From Richelia sp. SL_2_1 (GTDB lineage Bacteria; Cyanobacteriota; Cyanobacteriia; Cyanobacteriales; Nostocaceae): a stretch of 34,248 nt of DNA. How positions within the stretch are numbered: the stretch's first letter is position 1; each line of letters starts with the position of its first letter. Position numbers and translations under genes: made by a program. Positions 8,807 to 18,036 of the stretch are shown in pieces. Where the stretch lies: NCBI GenBank assembly GCA_012033205.1, contig JAAUSO010000066.1, forward strand, positions 1 to 34,248. The letters are read 5' to 3'. The notes under the pieces are model-generated. The model worked only from the letters and a program-made list of their open reading frames with translations, ran no database searches and was not told the origin of the DNA.

Positions 8807-11017
8807 TTAACCGATTAGGTTGATTGCTTTTTCTTTTAAAGCTTCCGCAGTCAAACCGTTAAATGCCATTAATTCACCTGCACTTGCAGTAGTTTCTCCG
8901 CGTTTCCATGCAAAAGTGTCTCTTGGACAATTACTTCTTAGCATCACGGGTTCTAACATCGCTGCTGCACCGCCGGTAACGCCAATTAAGGCATCTCCAT
9001 CAAACATTTTGGTAAATTTAGCATCATCGAGAAAATCGCCGTCTGCTTGTGAACAGATATCCCAAGCTACATCTTGGGGACGATATAAACGACGGGGGTT
9101 AATTATGGAAACGATTTTGACTCCTATACCTTGTTGTTGTAATAATTTTGCAGCTTCGTATACTGGCTTTAACATCATATCGCCAATAACTGCAAAGACA
9201 ACTTGTTTATTGCCAGTGGTTTCTTGTAACACCAGCGCACCATCTTTTAAAGCTTGACGGGTTTGTTCAAAGGTGGTAAGAATCGGTAAAGGTGATTTAC
9301 TAGCGGTAATGACAATTCCTTTATTTTTAGTAGTCAATGCCCATTCGTAACAAGCTTGAATGCTATTGGCATCAGTAGGGAAAAGTGGAAAAATATTGCC
9401 ATTACGCATCATCGCAGCAAAGTAAGCCTCGATTTCTGGACGTTGATGAGTCCATCCATTACGTCCTTGTTCTAATGCACCAGCGGTAAATAAAGTTATT
9501 GTAGAAGGTGTAGAACGACGTAATTCTGCCATTGCTTGAGTTACAGTTTGCCAAATTGGTAAACCGTTGATGGCGAAGGATTCGTAAGAACACCATAAAC
9601 TGCGTCCTCCCATTAAGCATAAACCCGCTGCTAAACCAGCACAAGCATCTTCGCTCAAGGGTTCGTAAACTTGTCCTTGGGGAGCTTGGTTGTAAATGTC
9701 ATCTGCCGTTGGGTGGATAATTTTTAAAGCTTGGTTAATATTACCAATACCAGATGCAGCGTTTCCGTCAGCGTTGGTAACTAAGAAATTTTTGTCAGCT
9801 TGTCCAACTTTCCCTACTAAAATTCCCATAGCCGTAGTAGAAACTTTGGCTTCTCCACCGACTTCAAACTCTTGTAAAGGCAACTCACCTATTTCAGGTA
9901 ATTGTAACTCAAATTCAGTTACAGCAGTTTTTCCAGCCGAACCACCACCAGCGCGTTCGCAATTTGTTCGCACTAATTCCCAAGCTTCTACGGGTAGAGC
10001 GCGTTTTTTCAATGCTTCTACCATATGAGGTGCATCTAAAGTATCTTTGGGATAAAGGTTGTGGGATTTTGAACCTGTAGCGTGAACTCCCGCACCTTTG
10101 AGTTGTTTAATTATAAATACAGTAAGTTTACCACCAAGGGCAGATTTTGCGGCTCGATCGACTCCTTGAATAACAGATGAAGTAAATTCTAATCTTTTTT
10201 CAAAGGAAAATTCGGTACTATCAACATATTCCCCTGGTTGATTTTGGTCGTCAAAGTCTTTAGCGTTAACTAAAATGACTTCCTCAAAACCGTTTCCACG
10301 CCAGTAATTGATCATTTCTTCGTTGGTTTTCAACGAAACCATACTGTGATGTTCCTGACTATAACCATTCCACACTAACACGGGGAGAAAATTGGTAATT
10401 TTGGGGAAAGCGGTGTTAAAATGCGCCATTGAACTGATGATATAAGGTTCCCCTAAACCTCCATCACCAACAGTAAAGGGGAATAATTTATCTTGATGCA
10501 AATAAGCCGCAGCCATTGCAAAATGTTGCCCTTGACCTAAAGGACCCGCAGGTGCAAGAATACCAGGTATCATTCCTGAAAGGTGTCCGAGTAGTCCGTG
10601 TTTTTCGCGATAACGTTCCCGTAATTGTTCTACCGTAATAAGACCCATGTCTTCTAGGGAACGGTCAAGAAACATGGCACTATAAAATCCGGGGGCATGA
10701 TGTCCCACTTCGGTGAGAATATTCTTGTAACCCAGCATGACTAAAGCAGCGTAAGCTTCTGCTTGAGATGCAAAACCACCCGGATGTCCTGAAGCTTTAC
10801 TGCCAGTAATTTGTAATGTTAAATAACGTAAAGCATCGGCATAAAGTAAAGTTTGGTAAATTGCTGTTGCATTTTGAGTATCGCTAATAGCAGTTTGACC
10901 TTCTTGGATAGCGCTTTGTTTACAGTATTGATCAAAATCCGGTAAAGCTTCTCCAAAATATTGAATACCTTCACAAAACTTGGGAATTGATGTTGCTTTG
11001 GGTGTTGTTGCTGTCAT
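8807..11017 (-). CDS. Transketolase/phosphoketolase-superfamily TPP enzyme
   Basis: A 736-residue thiamine diphosphate enzyme. The N-terminal TPP-binding domain has SGHPGG (residues 76-81) and the GDG...N cofactor motif (VGDGGLGEP at 183-190 with VWNGYS at 215-220). The middle domain has CSYESFAINGLP and QGRNGWTHQRPEI, and then PTDANS. These look more like phosphoketolase than plant-type transketolase. The C-terminal domain starts near QVVFAVIGD. It is not the standard Calvin-cycle transketolase, which has a different N-terminus, nor a typical 800-residue phosphoketolase. The reaction is presumably ketol transfer or cleavage of a sugar phosphate, but the substrate is not fixed. The start is an ATG at 11017. 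Confidence 0.75.
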   Translation of the reverse strand: MTATTPKATSIPKFCEGIQYFGEALPDFDQYCKQSAIQEGQTAISDTQNATAIYQTLLYADALRYLTLQITGSKASGHPGGFASQAEAYAALVMLGYKNILTEVGHHAPGFYSAMFLDRSLEDMGLITVEQLRERYREKHGLLGHLSGMIPGILAPAGPLGQGQHFAMAAAYLHQDKLFPFTVGDGGLGEPYIISSMAHFNTAFPKITNFLPVLVWNGYSQEHHSMVSLKTNEEMINYWRGNGFEEVILVNAKDFDDQNQPGEYVDSTEFSFEKRLEFTSSVIQGVDRAAKSALGGKLTVFIIKQLKGAGVHATGSKSHNLYPKDTLDAPHMVEALKKRALPVEAWELVRTNCERAGGGSAGKTAVTEFELQLPEIGELPLQEFEVGGEAKVSTTAMGILVGKVGQADKNFLVTNADGNAASGIGNINQALKIIHPTADDIYNQAPQGQVYEPLSEDACAGLAAGLCLMGGRSLWCSYESFAINGLPIWQTVTQAMAELRRSTPSTITLFTAGALEQGRNGWTHQRPEIEAYFAAMMRNGNIFPLFPTDANSIQACYEWALTTKNKGIVITASKSPLPILTTFEQTRQALKDGALVLQETTGNKQVVFAVIGDMMLKPVYEAAKLLQQQGIGVKIVSIINPRRLYRPQDVAWDICSQADGDFLDDAKFTKMFDGDALIGVTGGAAAMLEPVMLRSNCPRDTFAWKRGETTASAGELMAFNGLTAEALKEKAINLIG

Positions 11018-11183
11018 GCCGATTACCTTGTGTATGAGGAGAAACTCTATATTTTGGTTTAACTTAACCCAAATTTTACAACTTTACGGTAAACAGAGCT
11101 AATTGTGATTTCTCAACTCATACATAAATAATTTCAATAAAGGCAGTAGGGAGTAGGGTTGGGGGGAATAATAACCGATTACC

Positions 11184-11253
11184 ACAGAAGTCGGGTTTTT
11201 CGGATAAATGTTGTGTAATAACTAAGAATTGTTGTAAAAACCCGACTTCTAAC
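11184..11253. repeat. AGAAGTCGGGTTTTT foldback element, copy 1
   Basis: AGAAGTCGGGTTTTT and its exact complement AAAAACCCGACTTCT flank about 39 bases. The hairpin lies between two minus-strand genes and has T/A-rich stem ends, so it may terminate the upstream transketolase-like operon or the ABC remnant. The loop resembles that of the copy at 26948. Confidence 0.85.
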
Positions 11254-11260
11254 CCCACAA

Positions 11261-12460
11261 TTATTGGGGAAACTGCATACTGTGTAAATAGGCGTACCTG
11301 CCACTGATAGCAATTAATTCTGAATGAGTTCCAGTTTCGATAATTTTTCCTTGTTCTAAAACGACTATCATATCAGCATTTTGAATTGTGGAAAGACGAT
11401 GAGCAATTACTAAACAGGTACGATTTTGCAGTAATTTTTGCAGTGCTTGCTGTATGAGATATTCTGATTCTGTGTCTAGTGATGATGTGGCTTCGTCTAA
11501 TATCAGGAAACTGGGATTTTTGATTAAAGCTCTAGCTATTGCTAATCTTTGGCGTTGTCCACCTGATAATTTCATTCCGCGATCGCCAATTATGGTATCG
11601 TAACCATCAGGTAGTTCCATGATAAATTCGTGAGCATGAGCAATTTTTGCGGCTACTTCAATCTCCACATCTGTGACTCCAGGTTTTCCATAACCGATAT
11701 TTTCTTTGATAGAAGCGTTTAAAAGTAGGGTTTCTTGGGAAACAATTCCCATTTGTCCGCGTAATGATTTGAGGGTGACATCCCGGACATCATGAGCGTC
11801 AAATAAGATTTTACCTTGAATTGGGTCATAAAAACGTGCAGCCAAATTAGCGATGGTGGTTTTTCCCGCACCAGAAGCACCAACCAAGGCAACTGTCATT
11901 CCCGGTTGAATCTCTAAATTCAAATCATTAATGACATTTTTGCCTGAATTATTATAAGCAAAATCTACATTTTCAAACTGAATATGACCTTTTATTTCTG
12001 GAAGTATAATTGCATCTTCTTTTTCTGCTACTTCTGGTTTGGTATCAAGAGTTTCAAATACTCTTTCTAATGCAGTGGCACCTTTTTGCAGAACATTTAT
12101 AATTTTGCTAAATCGTTTTGTCGGTTGATTAATTTGGTTTAAATAGGCTAAAAAGGCTGTCAATTCTCCGATACTCATTTTTGATTGTATTACTTCCCAA
12201 GAACCGTAAGCCAAGATGATAATATGACCTAAATTATTCATAAAATCAATTACGGGTGCAAAAGCTGACCAAAGTTGTACAGTGCGTAGATTCGCTTGCA
12301 TATTTTTCTGGTTAATTTGGGAAAAACGGTCAATTTCACCTTCTTCATTGGCAGAAGATTTGATTAATTTAATATTAGATAAAGTCTCCTGGAGATGATT
12401 ATTAATTGCTGCACCTTGTAATTGTAATTCTCGGTATTTGATATGTTTTTTAACATTATA
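11261..12460 (-). pseudogene. 5'-truncated ABC exporter (half-transporter)
   Basis: The C-terminal two thirds of a type I ABC exporter (MsbA-like). The ATPase domain is complete: Walker A GASGAGKTT, Q-loop SQETLLLN, signature LSGGQRQRLAIARAL, Walker B LILDEATSSLD and the H-loop AHRLST. The membrane domain starts abruptly. Good homology extends upstream of the ATG at 12301, in frame, through NNHLQETLSNIKLIKSS to about 12445. It then ends at a TAA at 12461-12463, with no start codon and no earlier membrane helices. About 200 residues are missing. A shortened protein from 12301 would keep only about two helices, so export activity is unlikely. Confidence 0.85.
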
Positions 12461-12629
12461 TTACACTGTATAGCTAACAGTTTGGCATAACAAGTACTGA
12501 ATAACCAAAAAAATATATAAATATAAAGGAAAACTGTAAGAAAGGGATAATTTTAATAGCAGCAATAACTGTTATAATTATCTATCAGACAACAAAAATG
12601 ACGATATTATTTTTTCACGTTCATGTACT

Positions 12630-13580
12630 ATGGATAACAATATAATAAATACAATTTTAATAATATTTATTTTGTTAGCTTTTTGTTATTTGTCAATAGG
12701 AGATTTTATAAGAGTATCCGAGCATACATCAACTAAACTTAATCTGCTCTTTAGACCAAAATTGAGTTTTTTCCTGGCAATAATTACTAGTCAATTATTA
12801 TGTTTGTTGTTGTTTGGATTTTTTAGTTTTAATCCTATTCAAAAAATAATTTGTGAACACTCTATGCAGAATATCTCAACGGTTAATCAGGATCTAAGTA
12901 CCAAACAAAAAGTTATTCCAACAGATTGTAAAATTATAGACATATATTGGTTTGATTATGAAAAACAAATAAGGCTAATTCCAAATATAACTGAAGCGAA
13001 AATAGAAACAGAAATGAAAGAAAAAATAGTAATTAATGGAGAAGATTTGTCGAGATATAAATCTCGAATGATTCTGTTTACTAAAATAAAAACTATTACT
13101 TTTAATAATTATAGAATTGATAACTCTGGGATAAATGAGCTTAATTTATTAGCATCGTCTATTAATGAGTTCTTAGTTAACAATGAAGATAAAACATTCG
13201 TAGGTATTGTAGATGACAGGTATATAGGCTATATTGGTTTAGGAGGTATTATATTCTCAATAATAGTTTTTTTACTATTCACATTAACAGGCTTGTTTAT
13301 TAATTTTTGTTTTGATAAAGAAACAAACCTGTTAACAGTTAGCCGTTATAGATGTTTCGGAATGCTCGGAAAAAAAGTATTTCAATATCCTTTGAACGAA
13401 ATTATTGATGTGAAAAATAAACGTATTCTTTTGAGTTCGCTTGAAGATACATATGGAAGTCAAGTTATTTTAGTAGTATCAGAAAACGAATTCTTTTTAA
13501 ATCCTGTAGGATTGATTTCAAAGTATATAAAAGGAGATTATATTGTTATAACTATTAAACGTTTTTTAGAACTAAAATAA
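12630..13580 (+). CDS. Three-helix membrane protein, unknown function
   Basis: A 316-residue protein that I do not recognise. Hydrophobic helices lie near residues 5-25, 46-70 and 200-228. Between the second and third is a 130-residue region predicted to be outside the membrane, and the last 85 residues (from about 232, CFDKETNLLTVSRYR) form a soluble domain with alternating beta-like strands. Composition is very AT-rich (many Ile, Asn and Lys codons), unlike the housekeeping genes nearby. It sits between two broken genes, which suggests recent acquisition or relaxed selection. No Shine-Dalgarno sequence is seen before the ATG. Confidence 0.6.
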   Translation: MDNNIINTILIIFILLAFCYLSIGDFIRVSEHTSTKLNLLFRPKLSFFLAIITSQLLCLLLFGFFSFNPIQKIICEHSMQNISTVNQDLSTKQKVIPTDCKIIDIYWFDYEKQIRLIPNITEAKIETEMKEKIVINGEDLSRYKSRMILFTKIKTITFNNYRIDNSGINELNLLASSINEFLVNNEDKTFVGIVDDRYIGYIGLGGIIFSIIVFLLFTLTGLFINFCFDKETNLLTVSRYRCFGMLGKKVFQYPLNEIIDVKNKRILLSSLEDTYGSQVILVVSENEFFLNPVGLISKYIKGDYIVITIKRFLELK

Positions 13581-13827
13581 TTTTTCACTCTCTTGTTAAA
13601 AAAAATCATATGAAGCTTCATTGTCCGGTTCTATATAATTATTTAACAGAAAAATCGGAAGTATGAAATTATATTTTTCGTATTTCTGTTTTATAAAAAA
13701 TAAGAAGGAGATTATATCGCGAATCACAAAACTAGGAATTATTCGGAAAAGTTAGGTAGATTTTTATATTCTACCTAAAGTTATGAAAATAAGTACTAGC
13801 TTTATTTATATCGGTTTGATATCACAT

Positions 13828-14176
13828 CTATGATAAGCCTTCTATTAAACTTTTCATTTTTTGGAACTTAATAGTTTCACCTTTAGTTTGATACAGTTCG
13901 GTAGCTTTTTGATAATTCTTCAGTGCCTTTTCTTTGTCTCCTAAGAGGATGTTTTAAAAGTAGGGGGCTTCTGTAAGAAAGCTCACAGCGTTAAACTGAG
14001 ATTGAAGACATCAGCACCTTGCGAGCAATGATTATGAAAGATTACCTATTACTTCGGAAACTTTTATATATATTGCTATGATTCGGATAATGCCGCCGGC
14101 GGCTTGCATAGTTTTTTTAGCCATCTTCAACTTTTAAAACATCCTCTTAGATGATGAAACCTAGATTTTTCAAGTG
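13828..14176 (-). pseudogene. TPR-protein remnant interrupted by a MITE
   Basis: Minus-strand sequence 13828-13940 encodes GDKEKALKNYQKATELYQ and a short tail to a TAG stop, a clear C-terminal tetratricopeptide repeat. The frame is broken by the 210-bp element at 13941-14150. Removing it with one copy of the duplicated TA restores ...RFHHLGDKEKAL. Beyond about 14176 the coding trace is lost in another foldback repeat. Only about 50 codons of the original gene survive. Confidence 0.75.
13943..14148. mobile_element. MITE with perfect terminal inverted repeats
   Basis: The left end AGAGGATGTTTTAAAAGT and the right end ACTTTTAAAACATCCTCT are exact complements. Both are flanked by TA, which fits a 2-base target duplication of the IS630/Tc1-mariner type. 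With the flanking bases the palindrome is 21 bp (13941-13961 and 14130-14150). The 170-base interior has no transposase, only short frames, and contains a GCCGCCGGCGGC block. Mobilisation would need a transposase from elsewhere in the genome. Confidence 0.85.
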
Positions 14177-14241
14177 AAAAGTCCCGTTTTATAATAAATA
14201 TTTGTCATACCAAAGAATTATTATAAAAATCCGACTTCTGT
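14177..14241. repeat. AGAAGTCGGGTTTTT foldback element, degenerate copy
   Basis: AAAAGTCCCGTTTTATAATAAATA on the left and ATAAAAATCCGACTTCTG on the right match the arms and the start of the loop of the elements at 11184 and 26948, with several substitutions. It lies between the TPR remnant and feoA. Confidence 0.6.
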
Positions 14242-14306
14242 TGTTCTCGTAACTCGTTTCCCTCTAGGGGTACTCACATTATTAATAAATAAAAATCTTT
14301 ATCTTG

Positions 14307-14540
14307 ATGACAAACATGGAACTTTCTAGTTTAAAAGTAGGAGAAACAGCAGTAATTTTAGAATTATCAGGTGAACCAAGTTTACAGCAGCGTTTATTAG
14401 CTTTAGGTTTTCGTCCAGGGAAACGCATTAAAATACTCAGGAAAGCCTGGTTAAATGGTCCTTTACACATCAAAATTGGCACAACAGAAGTAATGGTACG
14501 TCGTCGGGATACTTCTGCTATTAAAGTAATTATAGATTAA
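14307..14540 (+). CDS. feoA: Ferrous iron transport protein FeoA
   Basis: A 77-residue SH3-like protein that assists FeoB in Fe(II) import. The typical FeoA features are visible: SLKVGETAVILEL at the start, then LQQRLLALGFRPGKRI, and the C-terminal VMVRRRDTSAIKV strand. The start is ATG at 14307 or 14316; the open frame also includes a TTG at 14304. It lies 115 bases before feoB on the same strand, as in most feo operons. No certain Fur box was identified upstream. Confidence 0.93.
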   Translation: MTNMELSSLKVGETAVILELSGEPSLQQRLLALGFRPGKRIKILRKAWLNGPLHIKIGTTEVMVRRRDTSAIKVIID

Positions 14541-14655
14541 TCTAAATTATTAATATTTGATTATTAATGTTTTATTCATAGAGATATCATTAATCATTTA
14601 TTTAAAACCTGCAACCGAAAATCCAAAATCTAAAATATAAAATCTAAAATCCCCA
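14541..14655. repeat. feoA-feoB spacer with AAAATCT repeats
   Basis: The spacer ends in CCAAAATCTAAAATATAAAA followed by TCTAAAATCCCC, a short run of the heptamer AAAATCT directly before the feoB ATG. No Shine-Dalgarno sequence precedes the ATG, so feoB translation may depend on feoA read-through or on leaderless-like initiation. Confidence 0.5.
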
Positions 14656-16509
14656 ATGACTCACTGTAATCCTTCTTCTATATCCGCAGATAATTTATCT
14701 AGTCAACTCAAACAAATTGCTGTATTAGGAATGCCAAATACAGGTAAATCAACATTTTTTAATCGCTTTACAGGTTCCCAAGCTAGTATTGGTAATTGGC
14801 CAGGAATGACGGTTGATTTAATGATGGCAGAAGTTAGCTTAAATCAACAACCAACGCAAGTAGTAGATTTACCAGGAATATATGATTTACGAGGCTTTTC
14901 GGAAGATGAAGCTGTCGTACAAAAGTTTTTAGAAACCACACCAGTTCATTTAATTATTATTATTCTCAACTCTACTCAAATTGAGCGACAAATTAGTTTA
15001 GCATTACAAATTAAAAGTTTAAAATTACCCGCAGTATTATTGTTAAATATGGCAGATGAAGCACCAAGCTTTGGTGTGACTATTAACTATGAAAAACTCA
15101 GTGAACATTTGCAAATACCAGTCATTCCCATTAGTGCTAAATATGGAGAAGGTTGTGAGAAAGCATTTCAAATAATTGGTGAAAATTTAGAACAGCAAAG
15201 TCAACCGATAACAGTGGGTAAAGTCACCGAAAAATTACCATCAGAAGCAGAAATAAATTCCGAAATGGAATCAATATTAACCGCAGCAGTGGCGATTAAC
15301 AGTGAAATTTCTGAGAATTGGACAACCCGCTTAGATAAAATATTTCTCCATCCTATTTTTGGACTACCAATATTTTTTATTACCATGTTTTTCATCTTTC
15401 AATTTATCTATGCTTTGGGAATACCATTGCAAGATTTATTGGCAGATGGATTAGCTTGGTTCAAAGATAATGCATTAGAACCTCTATTAAATTATTTACC
15501 TTGGTTAGGAACATTTTGGCATAATTTTATTGTTGAAGGTATTTACGAAGGAATTGGAACAGTTGCAGCATTTATTCCCGTGATTTTCTTATTCTTTATC
15601 TGTATGGGAATAGTTGAAGATAGCGGTTATTTATCCCGCTCCGCTTTTTTAATGGACGCATTCATGGAAAGATTAGGTTTAGATGGACGTTCCTTTGTCA
15701 TGTCGTTAATGGGATTTGGGTGTAATGTCCCTGCAATCATGGGATTAAGGGTAATGCGCTCGCCAGCTTTAAGAATGCTTTCAATGTTGGTAATTCCCTT
15801 TTCTTTATGCTCGGCAAGATTGAATGTATTTATCTTCATGACAACAGCATTATTCACACCCAAACAAGCAGCAATTGTCCTATTTAGTCTCTATTTATTT
15901 AGCTTTGCTGCGGCAATTTTAACCGCTGCATTATTTAAAGGAATGTTCCCTAATTCTGAACCAATGATATTAGAATTACCTCCCTATCGCTTCCCGACAA
16001 TCAAACAAATGATAACCAAAGCTTGGAATGAAGCGACAAATTTCTTATTTTGGTCGCGGAGATTTATTATCTTTGGAGTGGTGATAATTTGGCTGTGCAA
16101 TAACTTACCTACTAACGTACCAGCAGCTAGTTCCCAAACAATTTCTGGAATGATTAGTCATGTCACCCAACCAATTTTATCCCCCTTGGGTATTAACTCC
16201 CAATTAGCAGTAGCTTTGATTTTTGGATTTATTGCTAAAGAAATTGTTTTAGGTGGTTTAGCTATTATTTATAGCGCTCAATCAGAAGCCGGACTTGCAA
16301 AACTTATTGCCGAACAAATTGACTGGGTACAAGCTTATAGTTTTATGTTATTTACCCTGCTTTATGTTCCTTGTTTGTCCACAGTTGCCATAATTAAAAG
16401 TGAATCTAAAAGCGATAAATTTACTTGGTTATCAATAGCTTGGTCTTTAGGTTTAGCTTGGATAGTTACTTTTATATTTTATCAAGCAGCGCGATTTTTG
16501 GGATGGTAA
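14656..16509 (+). CDS. feoB: Ferrous iron transporter FeoB
   Basis: A GTP-gated Fe(II) importer in the cytoplasmic membrane. The N-terminal G domain shows G1 GMPNTGKST (25-33), G2 in GNWPGMTVD, G3 DLPG (71-74), G4 NMAD and G5 SAKYGEG. The membrane part has the two gate motifs, GFGCNVPAIMGLR and the later YVPCLSTVAII. It has 617 residues, shorter than the E. coli protein of about 770 but normal for cyanobacteria. It lacks a C-terminal FeoC-like or soluble extension. With feoA upstream and the ferric futAB system downstream it makes an iron-uptake block. Confidence 0.96.
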   Translation: MTHCNPSSISADNLSSQLKQIAVLGMPNTGKSTFFNRFTGSQASIGNWPGMTVDLMMAEVSLNQQPTQVVDLPGIYDLRGFSEDEAVVQKFLETTPVHLIIIILNSTQIERQISLALQIKSLKLPAVLLLNMADEAPSFGVTINYEKLSEHLQIPVIPISAKYGEGCEKAFQIIGENLEQQSQPITVGKVTEKLPSEAEINSEMESILTAAVAINSEISENWTTRLDKIFLHPIFGLPIFFITMFFIFQFIYALGIPLQDLLADGLAWFKDNALEPLLNYLPWLGTFWHNFIVEGIYEGIGTVAAFIPVIFLFFICMGIVEDSGYLSRSAFLMDAFMERLGLDGRSFVMSLMGFGCNVPAIMGLRVMRSPALRMLSMLVIPFSLCSARLNVFIFMTTALFTPKQAAIVLFSLYLFSFAAAILTAALFKGMFPNSEPMILELPPYRFPTIKQMITKAWNEATNFLFWSRRFIIFGVVIIWLCNNLPTNVPAASSQTISGMISHVTQPILSPLGINSQLAVALIFGFIAKEIVLGGLAIIYSAQSEAGLAKLIAEQIDWVQAYSFMLFTLLYVPCLSTVAIIKSESKSDKFTWLSIAWSLGLAWIVTFIFYQAARFLGW

Positions 16510-17009
16510 TTTACCGTTTACTCCCTTCCCGTTAAAAGATTACCGTTCGCGCAGCGTCTCCCCCAGGGAGAAAAAAAAACCGCCCCAGACGCAGCGAAGC
16601 GCGGAGCAACAAAATTATAGGTATTGACCTTTAAACTCAATAGTGATAAAAATATATGTCAATAAATAAATCAACTTTGATATGGCAAATATAATTTATG
16701 ATTAATAAAAATAGTGAAAATTCCCTCATAACTGACTTTTTTACATAAAAATAAGTTAATTTTTTTAACAAAACTCTCAATGTAAATACTGATTATGCTT
16801 ACATAACAATCAATGATATCTCCGGAAAGGTGTAGAGATGTAGCAATACGCCCCGTCTCTACAAAGGTTCTGGACAACGCATAATTAATTTTCGGAGATG
16901 TCTAAAATAAACACTTTTTAACTAACAAAAAGAAAGTTACATTATATACTTGTTTTTCTTAGTGACTACCAATACAGTAAAAAAGTTGCGATTAATTCTT
17001 AACAAGGTT
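16510..17009. other. feoB-futA intergenic region
   Basis: About 500 bases. 16548-16614 contains GC-rich repeat debris (CGCGCAGCGTCTCCCCCAGG and ACGCAGCGAAGCGCGGAGC). 16615-16830 is AT-rich without a gene. A GAGACG palindrome lies at 16832-16862. The last 100 bases before futA should hold its promoter. No convincing Fur operator could be assigned by eye. Confidence 0.5.
16832..16862. repeat. GAGACG palindromic repeat, copy 2
   Basis: GTAGAGATG followed by TAGCAATACGCCC and CGTCTCTAC: the arms pair with one mismatch. Same family as at 8752, 19931 and 28973. Confidence 0.75.
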
Positions 17010-17018
17010 GGGGAGAGG
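17010..17018 (+). promoter_or_regulatory. Ribosome binding site of futA
   Basis: GGGGAGAGG lies 4 bases before the TTG at 17023. It overlaps the in-frame TTG at 17008, which therefore cannot be the start. Confidence 0.7.
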
Positions 17019-17022
17019 TAAG

Positions 17023-18033
17023 TTGAAAAAAAACATCTTGGCGAAATTCTGTGCTAGTGCTTTAGCGGCTGTGATTGTTGGTACAGGATTAGCTGTCAAC
17101 GCTCAACAGTCAAAGACTCTGACTATTTACTCTGGTAGAGAAGAGAAGCTGATTGGTCCGTTAATTGAGAAAGCCAAAAAAGACTTGAAACTGAATATTC
17201 AAGTTCGTTATGGTGATACAGCCGAATTAGCGATCGCGCTGCTCGAAGAAGGTAATAATAGCCGTGCAGATATGTTCTTTGCTCAAGATGCGGGTGCTTT
17301 AGGTACCTTACAACAACGAGGAAGAACTCTAGCGATTCCCGCAGCAACACTCAATAAAGTCAATTCTCGCTACCGTTCTCCATCGGGTAATTGGATGGGG
17401 ATTTCTGGTAGAGCGCGGGTAATTAATTACAACACCAAATTAGTCAAACAGGGTGACTTACCCAAATCAATTTGGGAATTAACTCAACCAAAATGGCGAG
17501 GAAAAGTCGGTTGGGCTCCAACTAACGGTTCTTTTCAATCGTTTGTGACAGCAATGCGGAAACTGGAGGGAGACCAAAAAACAGTGCAATGGTTGCGTGC
17601 CATGAAAGCTAATGGTGTCAAAGACTACGGTAAAAATACCGCAATTCTGGAAGCGCTTGGTAGGGGTGAAATTCATCTGGGGTTAGCAAATAACTATTAC
17701 TTAGGTCGCTTCAAAAAAGCTAATGCTAATTTCCCAGTAGCAGCCCATTATACTCGTAGAGATGCGGGTTCGATGGTGAATATTGCTGGTGTGTCGGTTT
17801 TAAAAACCACCGATCAACGCAGGGATGTAGAGAAATTGATTAATTATCTGCTGACAACTGAATCCCAAAACTACTTCGCTGAACAAACCACTGAATATCC
17901 CTTAGTTAGAGGAACAAAAGCACCCACAGGACAAATCCCCCTGAATCGTCTAACTCCTCCTCGCTTAGATTTGAGTCAATTATCAGATTTACCTGGTACC
18001 TTAAGAGTTTTACAGCAAGCAGGAGTATTATAA
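17023..18033 (+). CDS. futA: Ferric iron ABC transporter, periplasmic binding protein
   Basis: A periplasmic Fe(III)-binding protein of the FutA/FbpA family, 336 residues from a TTG start at 17023. A classical signal peptide (MKKNILAKF, hydrophobic core, cleavage after VNA before QQSKTLT) is present. Mature-protein features include LTIYSGREEKL with a first ligand tyrosine, the FFAQDAGALG segment, SGRARVINYN and the AHYTRRDAGSMVNIAGVSV region near the tyrosine ligands of the family. It ends 3 bases before the permease gene, so they form one operon. Iron repression is expected from the family, but no operator was seen. Confidence 0.93.
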   Translation: MKKNILAKFCASALAAVIVGTGLAVNAQQSKTLTIYSGREEKLIGPLIEKAKKDLKLNIQVRYGDTAELAIALLEEGNNSRADMFFAQDAGALGTLQQRGRTLAIPAATLNKVNSRYRSPSGNWMGISGRARVINYNTKLVKQGDLPKSIWELTQPKWRGKVGWAPTNGSFQSFVTAMRKLEGDQKTVQWLRAMKANGVKDYGKNTAILEALGRGEIHLGLANNYYLGRFKKANANFPVAAHYTRRDAGSMVNIAGVSVLKTTDQRRDVEKLINYLLTTESQNYFAEQTTEYPLVRGTKAPTGQIPLNRLTPPRLDLSQLSDLPGTLRVLQQAGVL

Positions 18034-18036
18034 ATA

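Noticed and set aside
8820-9257. Long antisense frames inside the transketolase-like gene (also 9696-10028)
   Set aside because: They are shadows of a well-supported gene on the other strand and show no domain pattern.
16510-17009. Fur box upstream of futA or feoA
   Set aside because: AT-rich palindromic patches exist, but none matches a Fur operator better than expected by chance in this base composition.
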